NCBI GenBank assembly: GCA_020744225.1
Contig: JAGMWG010000029.1
Location: forward strand, 1 to 64,000
Source of the DNA: Paraphoma chrysanthemicola
Lineage: Eukaryota > Ascomycota > Dothideomycetes > Pleosporales > Phaeosphaeriaceae
Length of the DNA stretch: 64,000 bases
Reading direction: 5' to 3'
Part shown: in pieces, positions 25,670-37,223 of the stretch
Position numbering within the stretch: position 1 is the first letter of the stretch
How the letters are laid out: every line of letters begins with the position of its first letter
The notes under the pieces: generated by a model
What the model saw: only the letters and a program-made list of their open reading frames with translations
The model's database searches: none
Told to the model about the DNA's origin: nothing
Translations under genes and position numbers: made by a program

Positions 25670-25746
25670 TATGCGCTTTAGAGTACGCCATATCCGGGCG
25701 TTACCATGTTGAAGTGATATACATTCTTCGTGGAAGACACTTTAAG

Positions 25747-25767
25747 CCCCACATGCCATTTGTGGGG
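25747..25767. promoter_or_regulatory. inverted pair of GTGGGG sites
   Basis: CCCCACA at 25747-25753 and TGTGGGG at 25761-25767 form a perfect 7-bp inverted repeat separated by 7 bases, about 80 bp upstream of the CoA-transferase start. Each arm matches the CreA consensus SYGGRG. Confidence 0.45.
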
Positions 25768-25919
25768 TCATAATTGCTCGGGATAGCAGACAGAAATGCA
25801 CAGACAATTTTGGACTTTATTTGCAACGAAGCGTTGAAGAAGGTGGATATAGAACGCTAAAATGCCCAGATTCTGACCCACATTCCAGACAAGCCTGCAT
25901 TTGTGCAAGACTGTCATCA

Positions 25920-27687
25920 TCAGGCCTTTCGTTTGGTTCCGTTTATTCCGTTGGTCGTGGAATCGCCTCGCAGATACTGTTCCAGCTCCTTTGAATGGAC
26001 ACCCTCAGTATCGCTTGTATTTGCTCCGTGAGAAAAGCCACCAAAATAATAAGGTGCAAGTCTTCGTTTCTCAGCATGCTTGTCTTCTTTTATACGAGCA
26101 AGCAACTCTTGCGCTCGCTTGTTGGCAGAAAATCGATCCTGTGACATGTCAACGCTGCTTGTGAGCAAAAGTTTTGGTCTTGACTTACTGGTAAAGCTTC
26201 CCAGACCTTGTAATCGGTACCATGCTCATCAATAACACCGCAGCCTTTGCGGGCATACTCGGTAAAAAGGAAGAGTCGGCTCGACTCGACCATGATGGTC
26301 AATTGATCTAAGTGTTGTCAGTCCCATACTCAAAGCGGATTTTGTTTGGATTATTACCCGTCAGAATTTTCTCCGGCTCGCTTTCGTGAATCCGCATGCC
26401 ATGCTGATAGCCTTCGTGAAACCCGCCATGCGGAGTGTGCCCGCCCTCAAAGCTGCCACCGCCGGGCTGAAAGTCATCGCTCCGACCGAGACCCTTGCCG
26501 TATATACATGCTAGAAACTCTGAAGCTGAGTTGCGGTGGAAGTATGGAAGACGGAAAGTGTTGGTCGCAACGTCCCATCTTGGGCCAAACCAGAGGAAAT
26601 CCGCAAGAGGTGTCAAAGGATCACGGGACTTCGCCGTAAGGACTGTGAAAATTGACGGGTCGGTATGATCGATAGATGTGCTGTTCTGGGACGAGAATTT
26701 CGTGAGATCGTACTTGTATGGTACCACGTTGCCATGCCATGCGACGAGGTCAAACGGGCTATGATCTTGCTGGATGGCGTTCAGCTGTCCATTGGTTTTG
26801 TTCACGATTTGCCAATCCACATGTAGATTGTCGTCAATAGCAGCTACCGGGTAGAGGAAGTCTCGGGGATTTGCAAGGCCATGACCACCAAGTGGACCAA
26901 GGTCAGGGAGCTCCCACATAGAGCCCCACACTTCCGTGATGTAACCACGGGCCTCCTTGACCCCTGGGCCGAGATTGAGACAGAATCTGACACCTCGTTG
27001 GATAACACAAATTTCGCCAGGCTGTAAAAATATCTTGCCCATCTCGGTCACGATGTCCAGAACGCCGAGCTGTGGGCAGATCAGGAAGTCTCCGTCTGTG
27101 TTACAGAACGCTCGCCGCTCCATGCTGGCGTTGATCATGTATACGTATAATGCCAGTCCTTCCCTTATGTTTGGATCGCCGCTGCCTGCGAGGGTATGAA
27201 GACCATCTGCAAAATCAATGTTGTCATCATCCTTTGGAAGCGGGAAGGGACTCCATTCTGCCTGCTCTGGAAGAGTTGCGACCTTGGAGTTGAGGGATAG
27301 GAAGCAATTCTGAATATTTGACTTTGTTTCGATGTTGATGTAACCGTCTGAGGTTGTTAGCGAGAACGAATGAGACATGGTACAATACATACTGTGAGCA
27401 GCTGCTGGCCGGCAGCGATACATGTATGTGCTGAAATTGTGGGCGCGTGGAGCAGCGAAAGCTGAGTATGTTATGCCCTCTGTGTAGAGGCCAAAGCGGA
27501 CTTCATGAGGATTGTTTTGCGCTACCGGCAGCGTGCCAGGAATGACCTCGGATTGATGTCGATTGCCCCAGCCATGCTGATACTCATATGGATCGTTTGC
27601 ACGGGTGGGCTTTAGTCGCTGAAGATCGGTAAAGTGAAATACCTTCTCTGGATCGGTGACAAGCTGGCGTTCTTTAAACTCCGGCAT
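25920..27687 (-). CDS. homogentisate 1,2-dioxygenase family ring-cleavage enzyme
   Basis: Minus-strand exons 27687-27393, 27347-26358, 26307-26189 and 26138-25920 give 540 aa. Family marks include the N-terminal YQHGWGNRHQSE and VAWHGNVVPYKY. The iron ligands are His and Glu in YFHRNSASEF and His in TPHGGFHEGY, followed by IMVESSR and DYKVWEAL. The first intron is 45 nt and in frame, so it is easily read as protein; removing it restores AAAHNGYINI. The second joins ILT to DQLTIMVESS, which proves that the small downstream frame is this gene's C-terminus. About 60 basic and polar residues extend beyond the usual family end. Homogentisate cleavage to maleylacetoacetate is the known reaction, but no tyrosine-pathway partner (HPD, MAI, FAH) is nearby, so a different dihydroxylated aromatic is possible. 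Confidence 0.9.
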
Positions 27688-28333
27688 GATGTTAACGGAC
27701 GATATGATGCAGCTCTCTGGGTCATTTTACCAGGCGAGCGTGGGTCCAGCCTTATATCAAAGCGTTGCTGACCTCAATGGGCGCGCTACATCTGCCGCAG
27801 CCGGATGGTGTGGACGGCGCATGATGTGGTGGCGGGGCCAGGTTCTTGGTTTGATAATGGCGGGGTTACAGACTCGAGCTAATATGCCATAGCCGTTGTG
27901 AGAGGCCCACACCATGTGGATACTGCTCTTAGACCTGGTTAGTGGAAGCATGGCAGATGAATGTGTAGCCCGCTCCGTTTGCACACCTGCCATCGCAGAC
28001 TGCCATGAGGAGAATCCTTTGCAAGTCGCCATATAGACACCCTACGTAACGATTGATTGTGCTTTTATTCCACCCACCACGCTCTTTGCAGCTTTTCTAA
28101 GTCGATCCACCTCCAGCCCACGAGGGTGTTGTTATTTTCACCAAATGCATGTGTTCTCCTTTCCCCCGAAGCTTCGACATGTGAAAGCGTACATGCTCAT
28201 GTGCTGTCAGAGGTACTTACATTGAAGAAGACGGGCTTAATTTTGATGGAACTAATTCTGCATTGTCTTCAACTACGTAGTCTTGACTGCTCAGCAGCCG
28301 TACCGAAGGCTTGCTGGGACAATTTACGACAGA
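27688..28333. promoter_or_regulatory. promoter region of the dioxygenase gene
   Basis: Contains GCGGGG at 27832-27837 and 27860-27865 upstream of the dioxygenase start. The rest is the 3' flank of the lyase gene. No gene seen. Confidence 0.4.
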
Positions 28334-29758
28334 CTATTTTGACACCGATAAAACTTCGTCCACCATCAAACCACAAGAACCAAGGTAGTTCTTGGCATCA
28401 CACAACGAGCTGAGTTGCTCGTCTGAGATTTTGTCGGTGACTTCGTCCCTTGTCTTTAAAGCCTCCAAAAGACTTGTGTCGTTCTCAATGCTCTCTTTGC
28501 ATGCTTCATAGACCACGTCGTGAGCCTTGCCGCGGCCCAAATGTGGCGCAAGACCCATCATGACAGCCTCTGCAACGATCAGACCACGAGTGGAATATAG
28601 GTTCTCGAGCATTTGCTTCGGATTTACAACCAATCCAGATAGCGCAAAGTCGGCCTGATTGAGTGCGCCAACTGCAATTACAAAGCTTTCTGGTACGGCG
28701 ACCCATTCTAGATGCCATGGCCCGGATGCGCGCTCAAAGTCAGACACCATCCCATCCAGGACCAGACCGGCGTTCGATCGAAGTATCTTCGAAGCGGCCA
28801 GGATTACTTCGCTAGAAATGGGATTTCTCTTTTGTGGCATGGTGGATGATGCGCCGCGATGCGGAACAAACGGCTCAGAGACTTCGGATAGTTCATTCGA
28901 GGACATGATGATGATGTCAAGTGCGATCTTGCCTAGGCTCCCACCTACCAAAGCAAGGAAATTTGTGATTTCGGCCACTCCATCGCGTGCAACATGCCAG
29001 GTGATGGGAGGGTCTGCCAGCCCGAGATCTTTTGCCATTTCCTTGCGAACACGGATGCCATGGTCGCCTGAGCCCAGTGAGGCAAGGGAACCCGCAGCCC
29101 CACCGAATTGGACCATGAGCGCGCGAGGTTTTAGTTCCTCGAGTCGTTTCAAGTGTCGTTGAAAGCCTGACAGCCAGATGGCACACTTGTGCCCAAAGGT
29201 GATTGGCAGTGCGTGTTGAAGGTGGGTGCGCCCCGCCATTGGCGTATCTCGGTGTTTCCTGGAGAGGTTTTCGAGGTTCTGAATGACGGAGCGCAGCGTA
29301 CGCTCGACAATCTCGAGACCCTCTTTCATCTGAAGCATGCTGGCGAGATCCATGATGTCTTGGGTCGTAGCGCCCCAGTGCACATATCGTCCTGCTTCCT
29401 CGCCACACGATGCAGACAGCTGTCGCACCAGAGGGAAGATGGGGTAGCCCACTATTTCCGTCTCGTGGCGCAAGCGCTCGAAATCCAGCTTCAACTCGCT
29501 GGCTTTGGCGGTAACGAGGGCTCCAATGTGCGATGGGATGACGTCGCATTTGGACTGCGCCCTTGCCAGAGCCGTTTCCGCATCGACGCAGCGGTCGATG
29601 TAGGCTCTGTCGTCGAAGACATTGCGGATTTCGTCGGTGCCAAACAGAGTGCGGAAGATGGAAGAGTCAATGGCACTTACGCTGCCCAAGGCCCGGCGCT
29701 GGCTGAGCCCTGCAAAGCGAGGTCGGACGCGCAGCGGGAGACGGCGAAGCATGAACAT
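28334..29758 (-). CDS. PcaB-like fumarase/lyase superfamily protein, mitochondrial
   Basis: A single uninterrupted exon encodes 474 aa. The first 25 residues are Arg-rich without acids, consistent with a mitochondrial presequence. The lyase superfamily signature appears as SSTMPQKRNP. HWGATTQDIMD and AGRTHLQHALPITFG are the other two conserved regions. The sequence looks closest to 3-carboxy-cis,cis-muconate cycloisomerase (PcaB) and adenylosuccinate-lyase-like proteins. The absence of introns stands out, because nearly all catabolic neighbours have them. Classical fungal 3-carboxymuconate lactonisation uses an unrelated beta-propeller enzyme, so a PcaB-type protein here is notable. The substrate is unproven. 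Confidence 0.85.
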   Translation of the reverse strand: MFMLRRLPLRVRPRFAGLSQRRALGSVSAIDSSIFRTLFGTDEIRNVFDDRAYIDRCVDAETALARAQSKCDVIPSHIGALVTAKASELKLDFERLRHETEIVGYPIFPLVRQLSASCGEEAGRYVHWGATTQDIMDLASMLQMKEGLEIVERTLRSVIQNLENLSRKHRDTPMAGRTHLQHALPITFGHKCAIWLSGFQRHLKRLEELKPRALMVQFGGAAGSLASLGSGDHGIRVRKEMAKDLGLADPPITWHVARDGVAEITNFLALVGGSLGKIALDIIIMSSNELSEVSEPFVPHRGASSTMPQKRNPISSEVILAASKILRSNAGLVLDGMVSDFERASGPWHLEWVAVPESFVIAVGALNQADFALSGLVVNPKQMLENLYSTRGLIVAEAVMMGLAPHLGRGKAHDVVYEACKESIENDTSLLEALKTRDEVTDKISDEQLSSLCDAKNYLGSCGLMVDEVLSVSK

Positions 29759-30118
29759 GGCGAAGGCTCAGTCTCTAATGCAAACAATGCTCGTGGGAAC
29801 AGCAACAACAACAACAGCAACAGCACGAAGCGCAAGAGGCCAGCCCCATACAAGACATTGCCGGGCTCGACATGGTGGGCGTGGCAGTGGTGGGACTAAG
29901 ATTAGGGTGCCGTGTGGTCATCAGCGACGCAGCGTGTGGGGAGCAGCCGCACGTCCAAAGTGGAAGCGCCGAGCTGAGAAACGCCCTTTCCGTTTCTGCA
30001 TTAGCCTCACCCTCGCGTCACTTTCGTGTTCGTCCTTTCTTCACGCTCACGTGCATTGTCTCCGCCACATCGTGACACGTCGTATCGTGGGTCAAACATG
30101 GGCTTTTCATATCGCTAG
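29759..30118. promoter_or_regulatory. promoter of the PcaB-like gene
   Basis: A short spacer with a CAA/CAG-rich stretch near 29800-29830 and a GTGGGG site at 29936-29941. No gene seen. Confidence 0.4.
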
Positions 30119-31391
30119 CTACTCGCGAATGAACAACGATGCCACCCCCAGCCCCGTGCTTGCGCACATGCTCACGATGCCCACCTCTTGGTCCTGCCGC
30201 CGCAGCTCGCCAAACAAAGTCGCAGTTTGGCGCGCGCCGGTGGCTCCTGTTGGGTGTCCAAGAGCGATGGCGCCTCCATTAGGATTCACCTTGTCCTCGT
30301 CCAGTCCAAGCTCGCGTATGCAAGCTATGGTCTGACTCGCAAATGCCTCGTTCAGCTCGATTACAGACACGTCCTTCAGCTCAACGCCAGTCCATTTCAG
30401 CAGGGCAGGAATAGCCAAAATGGGCGCAATGCCCATCTCATCCGGTGCGCAGCCTTTGACCTGAGTGCCAACAAAGCGTCCAAGTGCCTTGAGCCCGCGC
30501 GCCTCGGCCCATGATCTCCGAGCCAGAATGGTCGACGATGCACCATCTGAGATCTGGCTCGAGTTGCCCGCAGTGCTCTTGCCCGTCTCCCCAAACACCG
30601 GCTTGAGAGCCGACACTTTCTCCAACGTGAGTCCGTGCCTAATGCCATCATCCTTGGTCACCTCAAAATCGGTAAGCTGGCCTGTGGCCTCATCCGTTCT
30701 CTGCACTGTTACAGGAACGATTTCCCAGTCAAACCAACCCTCCTTCTGAGCTCGGCTGGCGCGGGCGTGACTCTTTACTGCATATTCGTCTTGGCTTTTG
30801 CGGTCCACCTTGTATCTTTCTGCCACGTTTTCCGACGTGATTCCCATAGGCATGAGGCAATCCCGAGCATCCTTCACCGTAGAAGCCAGAAGAGTAGGAG
30901 ATACGTCGACAGGCACTCCGCGAGAGCCATAATTCCTCGACATACTCTCTACGCCTCCGGCTAGACCCACATCAATCTGGCCGACCATAATGGAATGTGA
31001 AATGTGCGTAATTGCTTGAAGGCTGCTCGAGCATTGGCGGTTGACTGTATGGAATGTGGTCGAGTTTGGAAATCCAGCATGGTTGAGCGCCATGCGTCCA
31101 GTCTTCGCAAAGCCTAGCTCGGCAAGAACGTTTCCTATCATTGCATCATTCACATCGCTCGGCTGTATCTGCGCTCGTTGAACAGCTGCTTTCATAACCT
31201 GCGATTGATTAGTCCACACACGACTTTATTGCTTGAGGTGTACTTACCGGCATCAGGATGTCCTCGGGATGGGCATCTTTGAACCCGCCTTTGAAGCTGC
31301 GATTTATGGGTGACCTCACAGCCGAGAGAAGGACGACATCATTTGGACCCTTCTGTAACACACTGCGCGTGGTTCTGTAGAATGTCGCCAT
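30119..31391 (-). CDS. acyl-CoA thiolase (3-oxoadipyl-CoA or 3-ketoacyl-CoA thiolase)
   Basis: Minus-strand exons 31391-31248 and 31198-30119 give 407 aa. The nucleophilic Cys lies in NRQCSSSLQA near 104. The GHPTGATGAR His is near the C-terminus and the second catalytic Cys is in MCASTGLG. NEAFASQ is also present. The start at 31391 is the only ATG before the conserved NDVVLLSAVRSP strand. Length matches degradative thiolases. No SKL ending and no clear PTS2 is seen. Among its neighbours it best fits cleavage of 3-oxoadipyl-CoA to succinyl-CoA and acetyl-CoA, an inference from context. It shares a divergent promoter with the next gene. Confidence 0.9.
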
Positions 31392-31686
31392 TTTTGCAGT
31401 CCAGCGATCCTGTCCGTTCTTCAAGACATAGTCTGAGAAGTGCACATTTAGCACACTATTTGGAACCGCGGTTATGCAGGAACTGCCGTTTAGTCCTGTC
31501 TGACGAGGCTGTGGCGGGGCATTGTTTGTGTGTGGGGCGGGCAAGGTCGAAGCTACCCCTCGGTGAGAAACGAAAAGGAAGACGCAACATTAACGCTTAC
31601 TGATCTCGGAATTGCTCACTTGATTCACGCGAAGTCACCTCTTGTTCTATTTGGAAACAAATTTCGAGACCAACAGGCCCACCATC
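31392..31686. promoter_or_regulatory. bidirectional promoter of the thiolase and reductase genes
   Basis: 295 bp between two divergent starts. It holds GCGGGG (31514-31519) and GTGGGG (31532-31537), both CreA-type. Confidence 0.45.
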
Positions 31687-33136
31687 ATGGCGCTTCCAAA
31701 CGCGTATCAAGCCGGCAGCATAGACTCTTCAATCAAAGGCGTCTATCGAGCTTCGCCAGTCAAGCTGATGATCTATGGAACAGGTAATATGCTGCAAACT
31801 TGGGCATTACAGCCACTAATGGTCATGGAAGGAACAAGTAAACAGCTACCAGGTGTTATCAAGGAGCTGGGCGGGACCAAAGGGTTCATCATCACTGGGC
31901 GTTCTCTTTTTGAGAAGACGCCTGTGATAAAGGATATCGAGCGGTCACTTGGGACCGCGCACGGCGGCACGTTCAGCAAAATTGGTCAACATGCGTCAGT
32001 ATTGTTGGGCGGACATCGGAACCACTGCTTATGTGTTGAGACAGGCCAATTCAAGATATTCGTGAAGCAACTGCATTGATGTCAAAATCTGGATGCGATG
32101 TCCTGATATCCGTAGGTGGTGGCTCACCAATCGACTCCGCGAAAGCTATCGCATATAACATCCACCAAGAAACAGGAAAATGGATACCAAGCATCGCTGT
32201 GCCCACCACCCTGAGCGTTGCAGAGACGACCCAAAATGCTGGGTTCACGACTGAAGAGAAGCACAAAATTGCGGTGAGCCATCCAGAGCTTGTGCCGAAA
32301 GGTCAGTAGGGAGATACCGTTGAGTATTTCGACTTACATATATCAGCTGTTGTGTACGATGGTGATCTTGCCGTGTATACGCCATTGAATCTCTGGACCA
32401 GCACAGGAGTGAGTTCAAAGTACAACAGCACCGTGGGGAGTTCTTGGCATACTAAGATTTGCAGATTCGGTCTCTAGACCATGCAGTAGAGCTGATGTAT
32501 CACCCTCTCGCCGCGGAAATTCCAACAAAGCGCATGTGTCTCGAGGCCATCAAGGACTTATTCAAGCATCTCCCTGAGTCTAAAGCAGATCCAGACAATG
32601 CCGAAACACGCACGAAGCTCTTTCTTGCATGCTATTCGTCCCTTTTTCCGTTTCTATACACAGGTGGTGTCGGGCTGAGTCACAGCATTGGCCACGCGAT
32701 AGGAGCTACCTACAGCATTCCTCATGGTATCACTAGCTGTTTGAGCTTGGCTCCTACCGTCCACTTCAAAGCAAGCAATTCGGAAGAAGCAAAACAAATT
32801 GCTAGGATCATTCCCTATATTGGCAAAGAGAGCACTGGAAATGACGAGAAAGATGCGCACACTGTAGCGGATGCAATTGAAGCACTCGTGGCTGATCTGG
32901 GACACAAAACTACTCTGACAGCCGTAGGTCGGGAAACTCTTCATTTTGGAAGGCGCTAATAGTCTCTCAGTACAACGTTCCGACGGGCGACGCAGAAGAA
33001 GAAGCTATTGCTTCCAGAGCGCTACATAGCAAAGAGCACAAAGATTTCGCCAGCTGTAAGTCGCTTCTCTAGAATTGACTGTGGGTCCCGCTAACAGTCC
33101 GACCAAGTGAAGGAGATTATTCGCAATCTCTACTGA
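31687..33136 (+). CDS. iron-containing alcohol dehydrogenase, maleylacetate-reductase-like
   Basis: Seven exons (31687-31783, 31832-31994, 32045-32301, 32347-32408, 32465-32923, 32971-33055, 33108-33136) give 383 aa. The nucleotide loop GGGSPIDSAK and the PTTLSVAE segment mark the fold. Metal and active-site regions are LDHAVE, GLSHSIGHAIG and PHGIT. These are the patterns of maleylacetate reductase, which reduces maleylacetate to 3-oxoadipate with NAD(P)H. The first intron (48 nt) is in frame and ends AAG. The last also ends AAG, placed properly behind a CTAAC branch, and restores the family-like end KEIIRNLY. The gene is divergent from the thiolase, which suggests co-regulation. Confidence 0.88.
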
Positions 33137-33789
33137 GTAGCACAAGGACTCATGTATATACAATTGACCAGTCTTTTCAAATGCTTTTGATTTTTTTCAA
33201 AAAGTAAATTTGTCCACGAAATCCCCCATTTGACGATACGCACACGATTTGAGAGCGCGATGTTGGAACGCGTAATCACGTGCTGATTGATGTTGGACGA
33301 CGGAAAATATTTCCGGAAATCAACCATCTGTGCTCCACCCATTCCCGAAGACCACCAATCAGAGGGCGACTTGCCCGCATTTCCGCTTCACAGCCGGCTG
33401 ATGCTTCACCCACATTTCATCCGCGCAGTTTTGTGGAGCTTTTTCCGATCTGGAAGCTCCACCGGCACCGGCCGGCAGTCGCGTTCGGCGCACCCGAAGC
33501 GTACTAGCCTACGATGCTTGTTGCCCGCATTCAATTGAAGTCGTGTGGGGAGCTCGCTGCGCGTGAATCGAGAAATATTTCACACCACACATCTGCTCAG
33601 CAGTTCCGGAAACCAAAGATTAGATTCAGCCCGAAGCTATTAAAGCACTGGGAGCGTTTCAGTAACGACCGTATCTACACACCCTCACCTCCAAAAAGGC
33701 TCGTGCCTATACAACAATTTAAACTACTTCCTCTTTTGGCTTTGACGATTTGCACGACACATTACAACATCCTACGCACGAGAGTAAAG
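33137..33789. promoter_or_regulatory. promoter of the CoA-transferase gene
   Basis: About 650 bp with a GTGGGG site at 33545-33550. The open frame running through it into the next gene is 5' leader, not protein. Confidence 0.4.
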
Positions 33790-35504
33790 ATGCAGCGTCA
33801 GTTTCTCTTCACGGCGCGGCGGCAAGCCCTCACGCCACGATTTTTCAGCACAACTACCATGCGACCTGCCATCAACAAGATTGTTCCATCGGCACAGGAG
33901 GCTATTCGGGACATGCAACCAAACACAACCGTTCTCGTCGGCGGATTTGGGTTCTCTGGCGTACCCAACACACTCATCAACGCCTTGCGCGATCGTTCCG
34001 ATCTTACAAACTTCACCGTGGTTAGCAACAATGCGGGCATGCCTGGCGTTGGCCTCGGACAGTTACTGGAGACAAAACAGATTGGAACCATGATTGCGAG
34101 TTACATTGGCGATAACAAGGTGTTTGAGCAAATGTATCTGAAAGGAGAACTGAGTCTGCAATTGACGCCGCAAGGTACGATAGCAGAGAAATGTGCGGCG
34201 GGAGCGGCAGGCGTACCAGCGTTCTACACACCCGCTGCATATGGGACTATAGGTAAGTTCTTGACCTAGACGCAACTCATGAAGTTCTGACTCATGTGTT
34301 ATAGTGCAAACTGGTGAATTGCCAGTCCGGTACAATACCGATGGGACCATTGCCGTCATGGCCCCTGCAAAGGAGACCCGCGAGTTCAACGGAAAATCCT
34401 ACGTCATGGAGGAGTCAATCTTTGGCGACTACGCTTTTGTCAAGGTCGCAAAGGCGGATCGCTTAGGCAACTGCCAGTTCCGCAAGGCACAGAACAACTT
34501 CAACGAAGCAATGGGCAAAAATGCAAAGATGACGATTGTGGAGGCAGACGAGATTGTCGAGGACGGTGTGATTGCGCCAGAGGATATCCACTTGCAAGGA
34601 ATCTATGTAAAGAGAGTCATCAAGAGCACAGAGCCAAAGCAGATTGAGCGCAAAGTGTTTTGGAAGTCGCCAGAGGAGCAGAAGAAGGCATTGCTCGAGG
34701 GTGGTGAGTTCATCCTAGCACCAATTCGCATGTTCTTCAGACATACTAATAAGCATGTCCTGCAGGCTCAACCGAAGCGTCACAAAAGCGCGAACGCATC
34801 ATCAAGCGTGCCGCACAAGAGCTCAAAGACGGCATGTACGTTAACCTCGGTATCGGCATGCCCCTCGCCGCGCCGGCGTTTTTGCCTGAAGGCACCGAAA
34901 TCGTCTTGGAGAGTGAGAACGGTATTCTCGGAATGGGCCGATACCCCAAGCCGGGTGAGGAAGACCCTGATCTCATCAATGCTGGCAAGGAGACTGTCAC
35001 TTTGATCAAGGGTGCAAGCACGTTTGGTAGCCACGAAAGCTTTGGTATGATCCGAAGCGGCCGGATCGACGTTGCGATGCTGGGCGCTATGCAAGTTAAT
35101 CAATTTGGAGGTAAGTCTTGATACCTATTACATGATAGCTCTTCTACGCGCGGATATGCTAATGCCAGTATTCAGATCTCGCAAACTTCATGCTTCCCGG
35201 CAAAGTCAAAGGCATTGGCGGCGCCATGGACCTGGTCGCAAACCCCACCCAAACCAAAGTCGTCATCACTATGGAACACGTCGACAAGAAGGGCAACCCC
35301 AAGATTCTGAACCAGTGCACATTTCCGCTCACCGGGCAAAAGTGTGTCTCGACCATCATCACCGACTTGGCCGTCTTTGATGTTGACCGGTTAGAAGGAT
35401 TGACTCTGAAAGAATATGCAAAGGGCGTCAGCGTCGAAGAAATCAAGAGCAAAACCGAGGCTTCATTCAAGGTGGCAGATGACCTCAAAGAAATGAGCGT
35501 TTGA
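33790..35504 (+). CDS. succinyl-CoA:3-oxoacid CoA-transferase (SCOT family), mitochondrial
   Basis: Exons 33790-34252, 34305-34703, 34766-35110 and 35176-35504 give 511 aa. Both CoA-transferase halves are fused in one chain, as in eukaryotic SCOT. The alpha half starts near 45 (VLVGGFGFSGVP). The beta half starts after a short linker near 295 and carries the catalytic Glu in ESENGILG. GKVKGIGGAMDL and a final ERIIKR/LTLKEYAKG region are also typical. The first 30 residues are basic and hydroxylated, consistent with mitochondrial import. In other fungi such enzymes can activate 3-oxoadipate or acetoacetate. In this cluster 3-oxoadipate is the likely acceptor. Confidence 0.92.
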
Positions 35505-35685
35505 ATGATTTGAAGATGATTTTGCATTTACTGTTGTTGATTGTTAAGCGAGCATCTGGCGTTGGAAGCATTATAAGACCCATGTCCTATGGAATGCATG
35601 GCATTTTTACAATCGAATCGTCTCCTTCTGCATCATGCTGAACATTGACCTGCCAGGATCGAGATTTCGTGTTGCCTTTTCAGAC

Positions 35686-36991
35686 CTACATTAGAGTACC
35701 CGAGAGCTTCTCAACCATGGCATCATATGCCTTGTCACCAAGCTTTACGATGGGGGCTGCGGTCGCCCAGAACATGGCCTGAGGCAAGAGACTAATGACT
35801 TTGACAAATGTGGGATGTTGTATGGAGTCGGCGCTCTGAATCCGCTTCCTGTTAGATGTTTTGTCGAAGATTCCGGCGTTTTTGTCATCGATTTTGTCTA
35901 GATGGACCAGAAGATTTGAGTCTGAGTGCTCCTTTTCGGTCACCACGGAAGGCTGTCGAAATCTGGTCACTTCCTTGCCCAGTATCTTCTCGTCTGTTTC
36001 GCGTGCATGATTGACGCCCGGTGGACTTGTGCCTTCCATTTCGAGAAGGCATGGGTCCCAGGACTTGGACGGTGTGCTCAGCAAGATCAAGTCACCGGCT
36101 GTTGCGTTTTCCATAACGGGTTCCATCGGAGCGAGGTCTACCTCGCAATACTTTTCCAAATCCTCCTCCTCCTCTTCTTCCAGCTCTTCTGCATTCTGTG
36201 CTAGCAGCTCAGCAATCTCATGCGGCAGTGACGCATTGCGGCGGCTCTTAGACGGCGAATTTTCTTTACCTGCGTACTGCTTGAAGTGTTTGAGAGTCCT
36301 AGCGAATGGTGTGTCTCGAATGGTGGCGGCGGAGGTGAACTCGAGGTGAGTTCCTCCAGGAGAGGGGACGACAGATGGCTCACTGGGCAGACAGGGGAAG
36401 GAGGATGAAGGTAGAGGATCTTCTGATACCCTCCGAGATATGAGTGCAGGAGAAAATCTCCGAGACGCTCTGCGATGACGCAGATCAAAGTACTGTACAC
36501 AGTTAGTGTATTATGTCCCGAATGCTAGTCGTTGGCCGCCATACCTCAAAGCCAGAAGCCATGGGAGGATATATGCGTTCCTGGAGGAGGCGCTCTGTAT
36601 TGACTGTCTGCTCAAGGGATGTGCGACGGGCTTGGATGTCGGCGTTGTGGTCTTCTTCTACTCCATCGCTCAACTGCATGCTGCCGTCCTCATCCTCGTA
36701 GCCATCCTCTGTTTCCTCGCCGTGCGCAAAGGGTGCCTTGGTGTACTGCATATCGTCCTCGCTGCCGGAACCGCTGCTCTCGCCCTCAAATGCATCAAAG
36801 CTAACGGGGCTCTCACTCTTCTCGCTGGTGCTTGTCGCTGCAGAAGACGGCGGGATGTGCACGTGATCGAGTATCTTCGCCAGTGTGCAGCAGTCGACAG
36901 GCGACATGGACATACTAGACTCGTCGGCAGCTTGTGGAGTGGTCGGCGGAGGATCATCGTCATTGCCGGGCAGCAGCGGTGATGAGGGCAT
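35686..36991 (-). CDS. unknown acidic, mostly disordered protein
   Basis: Minus-strand exons 36991-36545 and 36492-35686 give 417 aa. The intron has a standard CACTAAC branch and CAG acceptor. The sequence is rich in Ser, Pro and acidic runs (a stretch of Glu near 255-265), with one more ordered, conserved-looking patch (ATIRDTPFARTLKHFKQYAG). I do not recognise a family. It lies tail-to-tail with the CoA-transferase gene and marks the probable right border of the catabolic block. Confidence 0.65.
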
Positions 36992-37223
36992 GGTGAGCTG
37001 AGTTGAGTCGTGGATTGGGGTTCGTTGTGACGGGCAGAGATGAGCTTTTGGGAATACAACCAAAGCAACAAACGCTGAACGGAAGGCGCAAGGCGCAAGG
37101 TGGGTGATGACGATATGCATGTATTGTGTAGTGTGGTTGCTATGACAGATGCATCGCCAAACAAACGGCAGAAAGAGCACTCAACGGACGGTGAACGCGA
37201 CCGAGTAGCCCATCAAGTGAAGC
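36992..37223. other. intergenic
   Basis: Short spacer between the unknown gene's start and the P450's 3' end. Confidence 0.5.
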